A program made the translations under genes and the position numbers. Source: an uncultured Prevotellaceae bacterium (lineage in GTDB: Bacteria; Bacteroidota; Bacteroidia; Bacteroidales; Bacteroidaceae). Taken from it: a stretch of 64,000 nt of DNA. Each line of letters begins with the position of its first letter. Position 1 is the first letter of the stretch. The stretch is taken from positions 1 to 64,000 of the forward strand of contig ONCG01000020.1 of the NCBI GenBank assembly GCA_900316285.1, in the 5' to 3' direction. Under the pieces are notes generated by a model that saw only the letters and a program-made list of their open reading frames with translations, made no database searches and was not told where the DNA came from. Shown here one piece after another: positions 62,098 to 64,000 of the stretch.

Positions 62098-64000
62098 ATG
62101 AAGAAAGTTCTACTATTCGCAATGTTGTTGCTGCCACAGTTCATGACAGCACTAGCAGACAACGGCCGTCGTCCGATGTTGGAACAAAACAAGCGGTGGT
62201 ACTACATCTATCACCACTTCGAGGAGAACCTTGAGGCACCAGACTCCTATGACCATACTACGTGGATGGTATGCTACTATCTGCGAGGTGATACGGTCAT
62301 CGACGACACGAAATACATGAAGATGTATCGTATGGAGTTCTACGAAAGTGGCCAAACAAAAAGCGACAGTTACTTTGCAGCCTACCGTGAGAATGAAGAA
62401 GGAAAAGTGTACGTCCGGAATAAAGAGGAGGGGGCAAATGAATTGTTATGGTTAGACTTGTCGCTGAAGTTTGAGGAAGAAGATTTTGGGTTTAAGCAGG
62501 CAGAGCCCGTAAAGGAGACTATCAAAGTGGATGCCTTTGGCATTCAGGACTTCTGCCGCTACCGCTATCGTAACACACGTCCCGACGGCAGCGAGTACAT
62601 GCTGGGCTATATTGCTGTAGAGGGTGTTGGCTTCGAAGGCTATGGGTTGGTGCATAATCTGTTCGAACCGGAACCAAACTGTGTCTGTGATTATGAAGAA
62701 TTTGAACATGTAGAGAGCAATACGTTCTTTTTTACGAATGCCAACTTCCGGGCTCCCAAATGGATTGAGTTGAGCCAGGAGGAGCGCACACTGGTGGAGA
62801 GCAACAACAACTTCGCCTTGAATCTGTTCCGCACGGCTCGCAAGGAGGAGAACCTGCTGCTGTCGCCACTGAGCATCACACAAGTCCTGGGCATGGTGAA
62901 CAATGGTGCCGCAGGCAAGACACAGGAGGAGATTGCTCAGGTGTTGGGTTTCGGCGAAGCTGGTGCGGATGCCATCAATGGTTTCAATCACAAGATGCTC
63001 AAAGAGAGCGATGTGCCGTTTTCGCAGACTAAAGTGAGCATGGCCAACACCATCTTCGTGAACTCGGGCGAGGGCTATGAGCTACAGCCGCTGTTTGTGG
63101 AAAAGGCGAAGACGTTCTACGATGCCGAGCCAGAAAGTCGCGATTTCAAGGACGGCATGACGAAAGACGTCATCAACCAGTGGGCGAGTGATCACACCGA
63201 GGAGATGATCAAGGAGGTGCTCACCAATGACACCTTCGACCCCTATGCCGTGAGCTATCTGCTGAATGCGCTCTACTTCAAGGGGCAGTGGAAAACACCG
63301 TTTAAAGAAAAGAATACTGCAGAAGAGTCGTTCAATGGCGGCGATAAAATGCCCATTATGTCTATGAAGCACAAAGAGTTTGAATACATGGACAACGACA
63401 CCTATCAGGCACTGAAACTGCCCTATGGCAACGGTGCATATCTGATGACGGTGCTGCTGCCTCGTGAGGGTAAGACCATCAGCGACGTGCTTGAGGTTCT
63501 CGATGGCAAGAACTGGCAGTTCCAAAGCCGAATGCACGAGACCGACTTGAAACTGCCGCGCTTTGAGACAGAAGTGAATATAGATTTGAAGGACATCATG
63601 GAAGAGCTGGGTATGCCACTCGCCTTCGATAAAAGAAAAGCTGAGTTCCCGTATTTCTGTAACTACAGCGTATTTATCGGGCAGATGAAGCAGGTGGCGA
63701 AGATTAAAGTTGACGAGTAGGGCACTGAGGCTGCGGCAGTGACAGTCATCGGCATGGATGCTACCGGCATTCCCCCACAGGCCACCTTCCACGCCACGCG
63801 TCCGTTCCTCTACCTCATCAGCGAACAGAGTACTGGAGCCATCTTCTTCATAGGGCAGTTTATGGGCAAGACATCCGCAGGAGTGAAGGGGATTTCGAGA
63901 GATGGAAAAGGAAAAACGACCGATGCCATCTACGACCTGCAGGGCAGACGAGTCGCAAATAGTTCCGAGTTTCAAGGTTCTAACAAACTTCCAAAGGGGG
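62098..64000 (+). pseudogene. Serpin with N-terminal extension, interrupted by an amber codon in the hinge
   Basis: Signal peptide about 1-20, an N-terminal extension of about 210 residues of unknown family, then a serpin (EESNNNFALNLFRTARKEENLLLSPLSITQVLGMVNNGAAGKT, NALYFKGQWKTPFKEKNT, LKLPRFETEVNIDLKDIMEELGMPLAF, QVAKIKVDE). At 63718-63720 a TAG stands where serpins have the P16 residue. The same frame goes on GTEAAAVTVIGMDATGIPPQATFHATRPFLYLI, the complete hinge, reactive loop and following strand, then a sorting-tail-like IYDLQGRRV...LPKG, to the window end. By alignment P1 is a threonine (T-G-I-P-P). Without readthrough the product (540 residues from 62098) lacks the whole reactive loop and cannot inhibit proteases. 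Confidence 0.85.

Noticed and set aside
1-64000. rRNA, tRNA, prophage or IS transposase genes
   Set aside because: Looked for tRNA-like cloverleaves, conserved rRNA words and transposase or integrase motifs among the proteins; none seen.

Overview
The window reads as chromosomal DNA of a Bacteroidales bacterium, most likely a Prevotella/Segatella-type gut or rumen species. The evidence is two SusC/SusD pairs, a type III glutamine synthetase, a C10 (interpain/streptopain-type) protease, a BspA-like leucine-rich protein, a serpin, an oxidoreductase-independent chromosomal class A beta-lactamase of Bacteroidetes type, and many promoters of the Bacteroidetes form TTTG-N19/20-TAnnTTTG. No rRNA, tRNA, CRISPR array, transposase or phage gene is visible.

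Layout. 1-4 kb: the 3' end of a P-loop kinase-like gene, a GNAT acetyltransferase, a secreted protein and a MerR/GyrI-like regulator. 4-8 kb: a tightly packed minus-strand operon (zinc-ribbon/flavin split barrel, RimJ-type GNAT, HEAT-like protein, CAT-fold acetyltransferase, class A beta-lactamase, CDP-alcohol phosphatidyltransferase). 8.5-15.8 kb: S41 peptidase plus GNAT, then a TonB-dependent receptor with a LiaF-like protein, divergent from a membrane LytTR regulator. 15.9-25 kb: L-rhamnose catabolism, with rhaD on the plus strand and acyltransferase-rhaB-rhaA-MFS transporter as a minus-strand operon, interleaved with a GH20 enzyme. 25-36.7 kb: NhaD antiporter, a compact AAA ATPase/DUF4435 pair resembling the PARIS defence architecture, a Dna2-like nuclease-helicase, a second GH20 and glnN. 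37.6-52.4 kb: two divergent SusC/SusD loci with lipoproteins and a GH3 glucosidase. 52.5-64 kb: Hsp20 behind a sigma-54-type promoter, a C10 protease, gpmI, a TPR/HTH membrane regulator, a BspA-like protein with a damaged start, and a serpin with an amber codon in its reactive-loop hinge that runs off the window.

The rhamnose genes form a nearly complete route (transport, isomerase, kinase, aldolase). The two Sus loci, GH3 and two GH20 enzymes point to glycan foraging at the cell surface. The C10 protease and serpin suggest secreted protease and protease-inhibitor activity.

The most unusual content is not genes but small repeats. There are nested-palindrome elements of 110-250 bp between genes. 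Short G/C-rich palindromic modules lie inside three proteins without breaking the frame, including a 36-bp module present twice in the Dna2-like gene. Tandem copies of 75-76 bp carry the last codons and stop of the neighbouring gene at two separate loci. A 350-bp region contains three unrelated repeat families that all keep a 22-bp period. I know of no described system matching these. They are direct observations of sequence, but their function is open.
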